In this document: in pieces, positions 1 to 11,885 of the stretch
Position numbering within the stretch: the stretch's first letter is position 1
Layout: every line of letters starts with the position of its first letter
Assembly (NCBI GenBank): GCA_964036295.1
Contig: OZ038469.1
Location: 6,216,067 to 6,280,066, forward strand
DNA: 64,000 nucleotides
Origin: Plumapathes pennacea
Taxonomy: Eukaryota > Cnidaria > Anthozoa > Antipatharia > Myriopathidae
Direction: 5' to 3'
Notes under the pieces: model-generated
The model's database searches: none
What the model saw: only the letters and a program-made list of their open reading frames with translations
What the model was told of the DNA's origin: nothing
Position numbers and translations under genes: made by a program

Positions 1-1699
1 AACAGCCCACAAGAATCTCGCAACAACCCAGAAGCTCCAGTGGATTCCAGCCAGATCTCAATAAGAGCTAACACTGTATCAAACTAGAAATATTCCAAAT
101 CAAATTTAATCAGTACTCTTGTTCCCAAGTGATATTTTCACTGCAACCATGCAAAATCACAATTTCTCACAAAATTTTCACTCTACATAGCAAACCACAA
201 TGTAATTTCCATTTTCATTCTGTATATATTCCACTACTTCCAATAAGCAAAACAAATGTATGCATATTTCTTATCGTCAACTTAATTCATTTATAACAAC
301 CGATTTATGCATCAATAAAAGCACGATATTTACAAAATTCAAACACTACCAACCCCTTCAAATCTTACCTCTTTATTGTTCTACCATCCACAACGAGATG
401 TTACATGTCAACAAAGATTCAACCGATCCATAAAAAAGCAACACTGGCCTCCTCAATCTCACTCGACGGTCATTCAAACACTGAAGGTTTCAACGACGAA
501 TCCGATGCACGCAATACCATCTATCATAAACGAACAGTTACATTTACCCGGAACAAAATGGTCAACCAAGTCATTCCTCGTAATGATACGATCACCAACA
601 GACCCACAAGCGACTCAACCGAACAGAACTCCATTAATCTTTTCTTACACAAGATGGCGGCCCCAAATGTTGTGTCCGTGCACTGCCGCTGACCATGACC
701 GTGTGCACTGCCGCTGACCGTAATCGTGTGCACTGCGGACACATACGAACAACACCGCCCAGGATGACGTAATGCCTTGAACCAAAAAACCCCCTGCGCC
801 AACCCCCCCCTACCCCCTCCCCATCCATAATCGTTAATAATTATCGGTGCACACTTCCTATTGGCCACAACAGCACACGCCCCCCCAAACCAAACGCAAC
901 TTATCGTCCCACGCGCCCCTGTTACGACATCATTTGCCGCTGCTTGCCATGCAATCAACAAAGGACCTTGCAAAGCGCTTCAACGCCGTCAGAACATATC
1001 GGCCTTCGGGGATATTTCGAGGTAACTTTCTTTTTCTATTTCCCCTCCCCGTCCTGTGTTGAACTCTTGACCATCGACCCCCGTTTTTCTCCCTCACCCT
1101 CAACTCGGGCAGGGCCAAAAGTTCGTAACCGCCGAACGTGTCGGGCATGGATGGCGCGCGCCTACCATTTCGAAACACGTACCATCGAAGGAACTTTTCA
1201 CCTTCATGGAGCAACCACGTTACTATGCCCCTGATGAGAATAACACGGTTGCTTCGGCGGACGAACCACTCATGATGGTCATCGGTTCACCACATTTTTT
1301 CGAGCGCTCTCCCCAACCACCCGTCCCACCCCCAAGTTATATATTATTAGTTTTTATTCCACATATACGCCGATCCCTCCGTTTCGCCGCTTTCATTTTC
1401 GCTCTTCGCTTGGTTTTCTGTCACAGTGCCTCCAATTCCCATCGTTTCACAACGCACGTGCGCACCACAGGTCACCAATTCCAGATTTCTGCCCATTTAC
1501 TACGTTCCCCACAGTTCAACAACCCGACTCCAACCGTATTTAGTGCTGCAACATGTTATCACGCACTAACATGCACAATTTCTTAACACAATCATATTCG
1601 CTAGTTTATTGCCCCCGTAACCCCATATATAATTCACCCATTATTTAATTTCCACACATCAGCACAAGGGTCAAAATACCCGTAATACAATTTATATTA
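1..1699. repeat. Copy 1 of a head-to-tail 2.16-kb repeat unit (retroelement tail-like)
   Basis: Bases 1-1699 reappear almost unchanged at 2158-3854. The unit opens AT-rich. From about 660 it becomes GC-rich, with short repeats built on GTGCACTGCCGCTGACC (about 676-740), C-runs near 806 and a TATA-like ATATATTATTAGT near 1338. Both copies end at ...ACAATTTATATTA, and each is followed by a different sequence that looks 3'-coding: a Lys-rich frame end after this copy and a LINE reverse-transcriptase fragment after the second. The open frames inside (for example around 376-717, and 524-973 minus) repeat in both copies, but their composition does not suggest a known protein. A Penelope-type pseudo-LTR or a LINE untranslated region would fit; the family is not identified. 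Confidence 0.75.
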
Positions 1700-1700
1700 C

Positions 1701-1832
1701 GAACCAGCAGCCCGCCTACTTGAACAACTAAAAGACCAGAAGCACTTAACAAAAAAAGACAAAGAGAAAGGGAAAAACAGAAAAACAATTTCAAGAAAGT
1801 CAAATAGAGAAAAGATTCATCCAACACCATAA
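1701..1832 (+). pseudogene. C-terminal end of an unidentified, probably retroelement, ORF
   Basis: A frame of 43 codons runs from the junction with the upstream repeat copy to TAA at 1830-1832. It begins EPAARLLEQLKDQK and then becomes very rich in Lys, Arg and Asn. It has no start codon, so it looks like the 3' end of a 5'-truncated ORF. About 320 bp of AT-rich sequence follows before the second repeat copy. That sequence contains a diverged duplicate of a roughly 90-bp block (about 1829-1920 versus 2130-2220), as seen in retroelement 3' UTRs. The coding interpretation rests on composition and position only. Confidence 0.4.
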
Positions 1833-2157
1833 ATGTGAGATGCAAGTTCAAATCAAGAAAAGTCCACAAAAATTTCACAGCACCCAGAAGCTCAAGTGGA
1901 TCCCAATCAGAGCCAAGCAACAGCAAACACCGAATCCAAATAGAACTATTCCAACTACTCCCATGTCAACAAATGGTTTCCCACATTCATTCTACACTAT
2001 ATATAAGATACTTTCTTCATAAAGCCAAACAAATATACTCATTCAATATTGAAACAGAAACCATAATAAAAAAATTCCCACAATGAAATCCTAATATAGA
2101 CAGCATAAATATCAACATATTCAACAACATAAATATAACATGCAAGCCCAAATCAAG

Positions 2158-3854
2158 AACAGCCCACAAGAATCTCGCAACAACCCAGAAGCTCCAGTGG
2201 ATTCCAGCCAGATCTCAATAAGAGCTAACACTGTATCAAACTAGAAATATTCCAAATCAAATTTAATCAGTACTCTTGTTCCCAAGTGATATTTTCACTG
2301 CAACCATGCAAAATCACAATTTCTCGCAAAATTTTCACTCTACATAGCAAACCACAATGTAATTTCCATTTTCATTCTGTATATATTCCACTACTTCCAA
2401 TAAGCAAAACAAATGTATGCATATTTCTTATCGTCAACTTAATTCATTTATAACAACCGATTTATGCATCAATAAAAGCACGATATTTACAAAATTCAAA
2501 CACTACCAACCCCTTCAAATCTTACCTCTTTATTGTTCTACCATCCACAACGAGATGTTACATGTCAACAAAGGTTCAACCGATCCATAAAAAAGCAACA
2601 CTGGCCTCCTCAATCTCACTCGACGGTCATTCAAACACTGAAGGTTTCAACGACGAATCCGATGCACGCAATACCATCTATCATAAACAAACAATTACAT
2701 TTACCCGGAACAAAATGGTCAACCAAGTCATTCCTCGTAATGATACGATCACCAACAGACCCACAAGCGACTCAACCGAACAGAACTCCATTAATCTTTT
2801 CTTACACAAGATGGCGGCCCCAAATGTTGTGTCCGTGCACTGCCGCTGACCATGACCGTGTGCACTGCCGCTGACCGTAATCGTGTGCACTGCGGACACA
2901 TACGAACAACACCGCCCAGGATGACGTAATGCCTTGAACCAAAAAACCCCCTGCGCCAACCCCCCCCTACCCCCTCCCCATCCATAATCGTTAATAATTA
3001 TCGGTGCGCACTTCCTATTGGCCACAACAGCACACACCCCCCCAAACGAAACGCAACTTAGCATCCCACGCGCCCCTGTTACGACCTCATTTGCCGCTGC
3101 TTGCCATGCAATCAACAAAGGACCCTGCAAAGCGCTTCAACGCCGTCAGAACATATCGGCCTTCGGGGATATTTCGAGGTAACTTTCTTTTTCTATTTCC
3201 CCTCCCCGTCCTGTGTTGAACTCTTGACCATCGACCCCCGTTTTTCTCCCTCACCCTCAACTCGGCCAGGGCCAAAAGTTCGTAACCGCCGAACGTGTCG
3301 GGCATGGATGGCGCGCGCCTACCATTTCGAAACACGTACCATCGAAGGAACTTTTCACCTTCATGGAGCAACGTTACTATGCCCCTGATGAGAATAACAC
3401 GGTTGCTTCAGCGGACGAACCACTCATGATGGTCACCGGTTCACCACATTTTTTCGAGCGCTCTCCCCAACCACCCCCGCCCCACCCCCAAGTTATATAT
3501 TAGTTTTTATTCCACGTATACGCCGATCCCTCCGTTTCGCCGCTTTCATTTTCGCTCTTCGCTTGGTTTTCTCTGTCACAGCGCCTCCTATTCCCATCGT
3601 TTCACAACGCACGTGCGCACCACAGGTTACCAATTCCAGATTTCTGCCCATTTACCACGTTCCCCACAGTTCTACAACCCGACCCCAACCGTATTTAGCG
3701 CTGCAACATGTTATCACGCATTAACATGCACAATTTCTTAACACAATCATATTCGCTAGTTTATTGCCCCCGTAACCCCATATATAATTCACCCATTATT
3801 AAATTTCCACACATCAGCACAAGGGTCAAAATACCCGTAATACAATTTATATTA
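2158..3854. repeat. Copy 2 of the head-to-tail 2.16-kb repeat unit
   Basis: Near-identical to 1-1699, with scattered substitutions and a few small indels (for example ATTATTAGT in copy 1 near 1343 against ATTAGT here near 3499). It ends at the same terminal sequence as copy 1, immediately before the LINE fragment at 3856. The two copies share a right boundary but have different 3' neighbours, as expected if the unit is the end of one element abutting independently 5'-truncated insertions. Confidence 0.75.
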
Positions 3855-3855
3855 A

Positions 3856-4167
3856 GTTCTGGCCTGCAACATCAGAGCCAACCCTCGAATCAAAGGAATC
3901 TCTCTTCCTTCTGCCCAGAACCGGAGTGCTCAGTCCCAGTACACTGATGACACCTCAGTTATCGTTTCAACCTGTCAGGCCATAACTGTGGCCTTTCAGG
4001 TCTATAAGGCCTATGAGAAGGCTTCAAGGCCGAAATTAAACCTTGAAAAATGCAAGGGTCTGTGGCTTGGGGCCTGGGCTGGGAAGACTTCCCTGCCCAA
4101 CTCCACCAAGTGGTCATCTCAAAAGTTTAAAACTCTAGGATTCTTAGTCGGTCCCAGTCAATTCTAA
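3856..4167 (+). pseudogene. LINE (L1/Tx1-like) reverse transcriptase fragment
   Basis: This 103-codon frame has no start codon and ends at TAA 4165-4167. It contains landmarks of L1-type non-LTR reverse transcriptases in the right order: NIRANPRIKGISLP, then the catalytic box as QYTDDTS (a YADD variant), then KLNLEKCKGLWLG and KFKTLGFLVGP. The first Asp-Asp pair is retained. The fragment covers only the palm region around motifs C to E; the N-terminal endonuclease and fingers and the C-terminal parts are missing or degraded. A weak continuation may exist downstream (WSKRGKN near 4320), with stops. It is a dead 5'-truncated copy abutting the repeat unit at 3854. Confidence 0.85.
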
Positions 4168-5249
4168 CAACAATCCTTCTTAAAGATTGAGAGAAACTCC
4201 TTTAACTTCAGTATGGGAGTGTGCTGCTGAATTCCTGTGACCCTGACCCTGTTCCAGAACAAAGATAGGTAATTATGGTACCCGGTTCTAGACAAAATGG
4301 TGAAATAGATACAGTGATTTGTACTGGAGTAAGAGAGGCAAAAACTGGGCCTGCACGCGAGATTCACAGTTGAATCAGGGCCACTCCACAGTGCAAATAC
4401 CCTTAATCCGCTGCCCAGCTCCAAGTGAGAGACCACATGCCGATATTTTCGGCCACCCTTTTCCAGCTGGAATCATGTCGACCCAACATGCGATTGTTTG
4501 GGTACCAAGCTCAATGGTAAGCTTCAAACTTGTTCCAGTTTAACTCAGTAAGATCCGATACAATTTAAGAAGAATGTTTGGTCCCTTAATTCAAACTAAG
4601 AACGGAAATGAATCCTTATCATGTCTTTTTCACAACTACAACCAATCCTCACCCCTTCAAAACTGGAGGAGCAAGGGAGCAAATCAGAGGTAAGGAACCA
4701 CACCATACTAGACAACTAAATCAAGGACTAAAGAGGAATAATGGAATACAAATAAAATGTTGCCACTGGTGATTGCAACGTTGCTGATGCTTCCAAATTT
4801 CTTCTGACAGAAAATTCAATCAATGATGACGATATTGATGCCACCTATGAAACTGATGATAAATGAGATGACAAAATTTGTCATCAAATATGACGGGCGT
4901 GAAAATGATGACTATGATGCTGATGATGAATCAGAGGAATGAAACGGTGACTAAAACCAAAATAAATACTTGTGATCACTGTTTCTTGTAATTCATTGTC
5001 CGGAAATGTGGATTGTCATACACCGGAAGTTGTTGCAGGTGAAAGTAATGATTGGGGCGTTGTTCAGAGGACGTTATTCAAGCTTCTGCATGGTGGGCTA
5101 ATCGAAAAACTGCGGATTCAGTTCCTCAAAAGCTGATCACAGGATCACTATATTGCTTTCATGAAATAACTAATTACTCAGAGATAAATGAATGGAAGAT
5201 GTGACGATCTAAATGAATGCGGATGAATGCTGAATGTATTAGAAAAATA
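4168..5249. other. Intergenic stretch, no supported gene
   Basis: The first 350 bp may be decayed LINE sequence. Around 4780-4940 there is a stop-interrupted frame rich in Asp and Glu (GAT/GAC/GAA runs such as gatgatgacgatattgatg), which may be a transposase or gene ghost. I see no splice-supported exon, RNA gene or terminal repeats. Confidence 0.4.
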
Positions 5250-5300
5250 CTAGAAATACGATAATCGCAGATACCCTCGCTCTGTCCTGCATTGGCATAT
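5250..5300 (-). mobile_element. Helitron-like 3' end fragment
   Basis: The sequence starts with CTAGAAATACGATAATCGCA. On the minus strand it is a terminus ending ...CGTATTTCTAG followed by T. The same terminus occurs at 18548, 29598, 35135, 36714 and 55685. Here only the last ~50 bp match. Confidence 0.55.
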
Positions 5301-5496
5301 ATTAGAAGTTTATGCAAAGAAAACAGATGTGTCTATTTTATACAGCCTTTGATGTAACCAGCTTGTTGTAGTGATTGAATCACTTTAAAACTTTTGCCAC
5401 AAGACCAGAACACCACCACTTTCCATCTCCTACATTTCAAACCGCTACACCACACCAATTGCTCCTCCGCTACAAGAACCTTGGTCTGTCTGGCCT

Positions 5497-7107
5497 ATTG
5501 TAAAAAACCTGGACTGGACTGGACTCTAACTTGTGAAACCTGGACTCGATTTTGAAAAATTTGTAAAACCTGGACTCGATTTAAAAAAATTGTAATGTCA
5601 ATAAAATCAAGTAAAATATTAGTAATAACGTTTATTTCGAGTCTACTATCTTGAAAGCCTCGTGTGAACCAACAGTTTTGCACCCCGCCGAATGATTGTG
5701 AAATAGTTAAAAAATACCGCATTGTGGGCCGCCTGTGGTTATGACTGTGGGAGTATTGCCTTTCTCCCAGGGAGACCTGAACTTTGATCTCCCCTGGTAG
5801 CTTTTGACAGTAGCACACGGCACGTGCTTCAGCCTGTAATCGTCCACTGTGCTCCTAACTCTCAGAACGTGGGCAAATGGGAAAGTGGAATGCGAGAAGC
5901 AGTGTATCCAGTGGTCCACACATGGTCTCTGCTCTCATTGCCTAGCTGTGGCTGAAAAAGCGAGCATGCTGCGTAAGTTCATGCTGTGGTTCAACGGCAG
6001 ACATCGGCAACCAAAATTAACAGCGTTGGCCGATGTCAACATGCCCTCGTCAAGTGGCCAGAAGGGTGGAGTCGGCAAAGCGACGCAGAGGAGGGGACCG
6101 GCAAATAAGAAGGCGCAGCCAACGAATGACGCCAGCCGGGTGACTCCAGCAAGGCCAGATCGAAAAGGCCACAGTTTGGAACCTTTGTGGCTTCAAGTCT
6201 GAAGTTTCTGGACGGAAAGGTGTCCGTCTGCTATGGCTGCAAGGAGTCCTTAAAGCCAAGTGGCTCTATTCCAAATGCACCAGATGATTTGGTTGTTGTA
6301 ACTAGAATTAGAAGGCAGTATTTCAAGGATGGAGCCATGCAGCAGTCACTGGATCTAACCAATGTGTACTACCATTTAAATCCGAACTGCGTACATGAAC
6401 GGCACAGCTACTTTATACCTGGCCTCATTACGGTGCCAGATGACCTGAGGCCTCACCTACTGGAGGAGCATTGGCGCCGAAATCGGGAGCATTTGGGAGC
6501 TCATTTTTAGAACTAAAATGAACAGGAGATGTTTTAAATTGACAACAAAGTGTTCCTTTACTTTTTCCAAGCTTTGTACGTTGTATGAATGAAATTTCAC
6601 GAGCTCCTTGTAGTGGCATTAATATAATAGCATACGACGTTTTTAATATTTGAAAAGAACATAATTTTCAAGAAACTCCATTTTGATCCCATCGTTAATA
6701 TTTTGTTCCTATATGCATATCATAATACGTTGAATTAAGTATTTGTCTGTTCGCATGATCAGTCTCTGATAAATTGTTTTGAAATATAAATAAACAAATA
6801 AACTGGATTGCCCAGAGAAGAAAACTGATATTACAAAGTATAACTCCCTATTGTGCACTGGTGACGGTTTGCTTTGGTTTGTGTTTTGACACTCTGACAG
6901 ATCGTGGTAGTTTGATGTTTCCAGGTAAAAGGAGGTCTAATTATTAGTTATTACAAATACTTAACTTAATTTTATTGGCGTTATAATTTTTTCAAATCGA
7001 TTCCAGGTTTTACAGTTTTTTTCAAATCAAGTCCAGGTTTTACAAATTTTTCAAAATCGAGTCCAGGTTTTACAAATTAGAGTCCAGTCCAGTCCAGGTT
7101 TTACAAT
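5497..7107. mobile_element. 1.6-kb DNA transposon with subterminal repeat TIRs, carrying a SWIM gene
   Basis: The left end reads ATTGTAAAAAACCTGGACTGG and the right end is its inverse (...CCAGGTTTTACAAT). The inverted ends are about 100 bp long and consist of repeated 'gtaaaacctggact' units spaced by T/A-rich linkers. The element sits inside a copy of the 1.86-kb repeat, whose intact version at 8900 shows the empty site. Flanks GGTCTGTCTGGCC (5483-5495) and GGTCTGTCTTGCC (7113-7125) look like a duplicated target, with five extra bases at the right junction. Its only recognisable gene is the broken SWIM ORF at 5849-6510. Superfamily is unassigned; a MULE-like origin is possible because SWIM fingers occur in MULE transposases. 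Confidence 0.7.
5849..6510 (+). pseudogene. SWIM-type zinc-finger ORF, frameshifted
   Basis: Two overlapping frames form one ancestral protein. Frame A (5849-6202) holds a SWIM-like motif, VECEKQC...GLCSHCLAVAEK, in which two close cysteines are followed by C-x-H. A linker with MPSSSGQKGG and KATQRRGPANKK follows. Frame B (6187-6510) continues with VSVCYGCKESLKPSG, then CVHERHSYFIPG, and ends HWRRNREHLGAHF, with its stop just before 6511. This order (SWIM finger, basic linker, CxGC knuckle, C-terminal helix) resembles abundant cnidarian SWIM-domain proteins of unknown function. Frame A opens after an upstream stop at 5837 with no ATG. With the frameshift near 6190 this marks it as dead or mis-assembled. 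It is the sole gene of the surrounding element. Confidence 0.7.
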
Positions 7108-8690
7108 CTGCCGGTCTGTCTTGCCTTCCTTCCTTTCTGCGACCAAAATCATCCTGAAATCTGTTCCGCCTTGCCGTCACCTCCGCCTCTCTATTAAAGC
7201 CATTTGTCTGCACTTATTCTCTGCTGTTAAGCTACTCTAGCCAGCCAAGCTAAACTACACTGCACTGTTCTGCCTGACCACCACAACTCTTCTTTGCCTC
7301 CAGTCACCGTACATCTCACTTCGAACTCAACATCCATCACCGCACCAACTCTTCTTTGCCTCCAGTCACCGTACATCTCACTTCGAACTCAACATCCATC
7401 ACCGTACCAACATCATCATTGCCTTCTGTAAAGAAAGTTTTCCTCACCAATGCTGCCATCGCCATCCACTCCTGCACCATCACCACCCGCATGACACCTT
7501 GGCCTAGTCACTGATCTTCCGTTATCCTTCTGTTGTTTTATAGCTGTTTTTATTTGGTTTATGCTCCACGTTCAATGCCGCCAAGCACTACCACAGCCTG
7601 GTCCAGCCACCGGAACTTTTTCAGCTCGTTCACCATCACCTACTCCTTCACCATTGCCTCCTTTCCTACATCGACCTCTGCCAACACCACCACTCCCACC
7701 TTCCCAGTCTGCTTCATCTCCATATGCCAACATCCCCGCCATCACTCCTTCTTTGCTGTATGCCAACGTCCCGCCATCAGCCCTTCAGTGTTCTACACCA
7801 GTGTACCAGCTAACATCAGCCCTTCACCGATTCATGCCAACATTCCCGTCATCAGTTCTTCGCCTACACCATATCATCACATCATCAATTCTTTGCCATC
7901 CTGAACATTTAAGTATCAGTTTTTTTAGTTGTTCCATTTAAAATGTTTTGTTAGTGTTTCCACCTGAAGTGGTCATACATTTAAATTTTCCAGAGTTTCA
8001 TCATTTAACTGCTGGATATTTGTTTCATATTATTTATTCTTCCAAACAAAGTAGTTTGAAAGAGGGGGCACTCAGACTTTTTTTTCGACTTGTTATTTGG
8101 ACTTCACTTTGTAATTTTGGACTTGTTCAGAGAATGCAAAGAGCTGTTTCTTGTTTGCATGATGCTAAGATTATCTTTCCTGTACTCACAGAAGCCCTAA
8201 GCTTCTACTCACAGAAGTGGTAAGCTGCAAGTGCGGCCGCCGGTTTCTTCTGTGCTTCCGAAAAAAAAATCAAGTGACATACCCAGACCAGTGCACAACG
8301 AATATGAAAGAAACCGCCATAAATTAAAAAACCAGCTTCCACTCGCTTTAGATGAACGCAGAGTAACAAATGCTGAGCAAATGAATATTCTTGCAAGGTT
8401 AGTGTAATTTCTTTCAAGATTTAACATGTCTGGCAGTGCAAGCTCAGATATTAGCTGCTGTCATGCTGTAGTGTTGCATATTGACTCAAAATATCCTTAT
8501 ACATCTGAAGCCGCATACACCACACAGTTATGTGATACTGCCATTCTTTCCTTTGATCGGTTCTAATTCAATTACAGCATTGAGTTGTCAACTAAAACTA
8601 TTGTTCTCTGCGTGAAAAAGGTCACAAGTATGACGCATGCAATAAAGTTGAGAAATAGTGCTCTGGCTTAAGCAGCTCCTTCTTTAGTGG

Positions 8691-10553
8691 CCATGGATGT
8701 CCGATCGTTTGCTAGTTTCTATGTCATCGCTGTATTTGACTTCGCTGACCCTCGCTCCTTTTCCATTCTACCAATGATCAAGACACAGAGCTGCCCACAT
8801 TTTAACTTCACATTGCTTTTGCCACAAGACCAGAACACCACCACTTTCCATCTCCTACATTTCAAACTGCTACACCGCACCGATTGCTCCTCCGCTACAA
8901 GAACCTTGGTCTGTCTTGCCTTTCTTTCTGCGACCAAAATCATCCTGAAATCTGTTCCACTTTGCCGTCACTTCTGCCTCTGTTAAAGCCGCCTGTCTGC
9001 ACTTATTCTGCACTGTTAAGCTACCCTAGCCAGCCAAGCTAAACTGCACTACTCTGCCTGACCACCACAACTCTGCTTTGCCTCCAGTCACCGTACATCT
9101 CACTTCGAACACCACATCCATCACCGCACCAACATCATCATTGCCTTCTGTAAAGAAACAGCCTTCCTCACCAAGTTGCCATCGCCATCCACTCCTGTAC
9201 CATCACCACCCGCATGACACCTTGGCCTCCTCATGGGTCTTCCATTATCCTTCTGTTGTTTCATTGCTGTTTTTATTTGGTTTATGCTCTATGTTGAATG
9301 CCGCCAAGCTCTACCACAGCCTGGTCCAGGCACCAGTACTTTTTCAGCTCGCTCACCATCACCTTCACCTACTCCTTGACCATCGTCTCCTTTCCTACAT
9401 CGACCTCTGCTAACACCACCACTCCCACCATCCCAGTCTGCTTCACCTCCATATGCCAACATCCCCACCATCACTCCTTCATTGCTGTATGCCAACGTAC
9501 CCGCCATCAGCCCTTCAGTGCTCTACAAAAATGTCCCAGCTAACACACCGCTACCACCTTCCCAGTCTGCTTCACCTCCATATGCCAACATCCCCGCCAT
9601 CACTCCTTCATTGCTGTATGCCAGCGTCCCGCCATCAGCCCTTCAGTGCTCTACACCAGTGTACCAGCTAACATCAGCCCTTCACCAATTTATGCCAACA
9701 TTCCCATCATCAGTTCTTCACCCACACCATATCATCACATCATCAATTCTTCACCATCCTGAACATTTAAGTATCAGTTTTTTTAGATGTTGTTCCATTT
9801 AAAATGTTTTGTTAGTGTTTCCACCTGAAGTGGTCATACATTTAAATTTTCCAGAGTTTCATCATTTAACTGCTGGATATTTGTTTCATATTATATTATA
9901 CTTCCAAACAAAGTAGTTTGAAAGAGGGGGCACTCAGACTTTTTTTCGACTTATTATTGGACTTGTTCACTTTGTAATTTTTGGACTTGTTCAGAGAATG
10001 CAAAGAGCTGTTTCTTGTTTGCATGATGTTAAGATTATCTTTCCTGTACTCACAGAAGCCCTAAGCTTCTACTCACAGAAGTGGTAAGCCGCAAGTGCAG
10101 CCACCGGTTTCTCCTGTGCTTGCAAAAAAGATCAAGTGACATACCCAGACAAATGCACAACGAATATGAAAGAAACCGCCATCACTTAAAAAACCAGCTT
10201 CCACTCGCTTTAGATGAACGCAGAGTAACAAATGCTGAGCAAATGAATATTCTTGAAAGGTTCATGTAATTTCTTTCAAGATTTAACATGTCTGGCAGTG
10301 CAAGCTCAGATATTAGCTGCTGTCATGCTGTAGTGTTGCATATTGACTCAAAATATCCTTATACATCTGAAGCCGCATACACCACACAGTTATGTGATAC
10401 TGCCATTCTTTCCTTTGATCGGTTCTAATTCAATTACAGCATTGAGTTGTCAACTAAAACTCTATTGTTCTCTGCGTGAAAAAGGTCACAAGTATGATGC
10501 ATGCAATAAAGTTGAGAAATAGTGCTCTGGCTTAAGCAGCTCCTTCTTCAGTG
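8691..10553. repeat. Copy 2 of the 1.86-kb tandem repeat
   Basis: Matches copy 3 from 10554 with an offset of 1864 bp, and matches copy 1. In the pyrimidine-rich block (about 9432-9690) a roughly 130-bp unit starting CCAGTCTGCTTCACCTCCAT is duplicated. The peptide frame PPYANIPAITPSLLYA is therefore seen twice here and once in copies 1 and 3. The tail contains a frame reading HNEYERNRHHLKNQL...ERFM (about 10155-10269), preserved in part in copy 1 (8296) and lost in copy 3. Confidence 0.75.
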
Positions 10554-11686
10554 GCCATGGATGTCCGTTCGTTTGCTAGTTTCTATGTCATAGCTGTATT
10601 TGACTTCGCTGACCCTCGCTCCTTTTCCATTCTACCAATGATCAAGACACAGAGCTGCCCACATTTTAACTTCACATTGCTTTTGCCACAAGACCAGAAC
10701 ACCACCACTTTCCATCTCCTACATTTCAAACTGCTACACCGCACCGATTGCTCCTCCGCTACAAGAACCTTGGTCTGTCTTGCCTTCCTTCCTTTCTGCG
10801 ACCAAAATCATCCTGAAATCTATGTTCCGCCTTGCCGTCACTTCTGCCTCTGTTAAAGTTGCCTGTCTGCACTTAATCTGCACTGTTAAGCTACCCTAGC
10901 CAGCCAAGCTAAACTGCACTGCTCTGCCTGACCACCACAACTCTGCTTTGCCTCCAGTCACCGTACATCTCACTTCGAACACCACATCCATCACCGCACC
11001 AACATCATTGCCTTCTGTAAAGAAACAGCCTTCCTCACCAAGTTGCCATCGCCATCCACTCCTGTACCATCACCACCCGCATGACACCTTGGCTCCTCAT
11101 TGGTCTTCCATTATCCTTCTGTTGTTTTATCGCTGTTTTTATTTGGTTTATGCTCTATGTTAAATGCCGCCAAGCTCTACCACAGCCTACACCAGTGTGC
11201 CAGCTAACATCAGCCATTCACCGATTTATGCCAACATTCCCCATCATCAGTCCTTCACCCACACCATATCATCACTTCATCAATATTCTTCGTCATCCTA
11301 AACATTTAAGTATCATTTTTTTTAGATATTCCATTTAAAATGTTGTTTGTGTTTCCACCTGAAGTGGTCATACATTTAAATATTCCAGAGTTTCAGCATT
11401 TAACTGCTGGATATTTGTTTCATATTATATTATAATTCCGAACAAAGTAGCTTGAAAGAGGGGGCACTCGTACTTTTTTTTGACTTATTATTGGACTTGT
11501 TCACTTTGGAAGTTTTGGACTTGTTCAGAGAATGCAAAGAGCTGTTTCTTGTTTGCATGATGCTAAGATTATCTTTCCTGTACTCACAGAAGCCGTAAGC
11601 TTCTACTCACAGAAGTGGTAAGCCGCAAGTGCGGCCGCCGGTTTCTCCTGTGCTTGCGAAAAAAAAATCAAGTGACATACCCAGAC
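10554..11686. repeat. Copy 3 of the 1.86-kb tandem repeat (truncated)
   Basis: Follows copy 2 with near identity. A deletion removes most of the YANIPAI-type peptide block. It stops matching at about 11686, just after TCAAGTGACATACCCAGACC, and the downstream sequence is unique. The three copies therefore end at a boundary shared with possible gene sequence to the right. Confidence 0.7.
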
Positions 11687-11885
11687 CAAGGCAACAAGAC
11701 TTGCCAAGAAAGTACGCAAATGGTTTGCAGATACACATGTCAGGAACAAAACATGTTGACAGGAAAGGAATCCCAAATCTTGTGCCATGAATTCATGAAA
11801 ATCATAAGTGCACTTGAGCTGTAAATTGATCAGCCATTTCATGGTTTTACATTGCATGTGTTTGCTACAATTGCTCCTAACCTTC

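Larger units (their letters stand above)
5393..8690. repeat. Copy 1 of a 1.86-kb tandem repeat, split by a DNA transposon
   Basis: The copy begins with CTTTTGCCACAAGACCAGAA and matches about 8815 and 10680 in the next two copies. At 5496 it is interrupted by the 5497-7107 element and resumes at about 7113 with GGTCTGTCTTGCC. It carries a pyrimidine-rich block in which one frame reads as repeated YANIPAI/SPS-type peptides and ends PYHHIIN (about 7640-7904). It then has an AT-rich part, a CACAGAAGTGGTAAG motif near 8211 and an AATAAA near 8640. Part of the promoter-proximal block (about 7270-7410) is duplicated in direct orientation in this copy only. Confidence 0.75.

Noticed and set aside
376-1234. 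Several 70-150-codon frames in the 2.16-kb repeat
   Set aside because: Frames overlap on both strands with low-complexity composition and no recognisable motif; repetition follows the DNA duplication.
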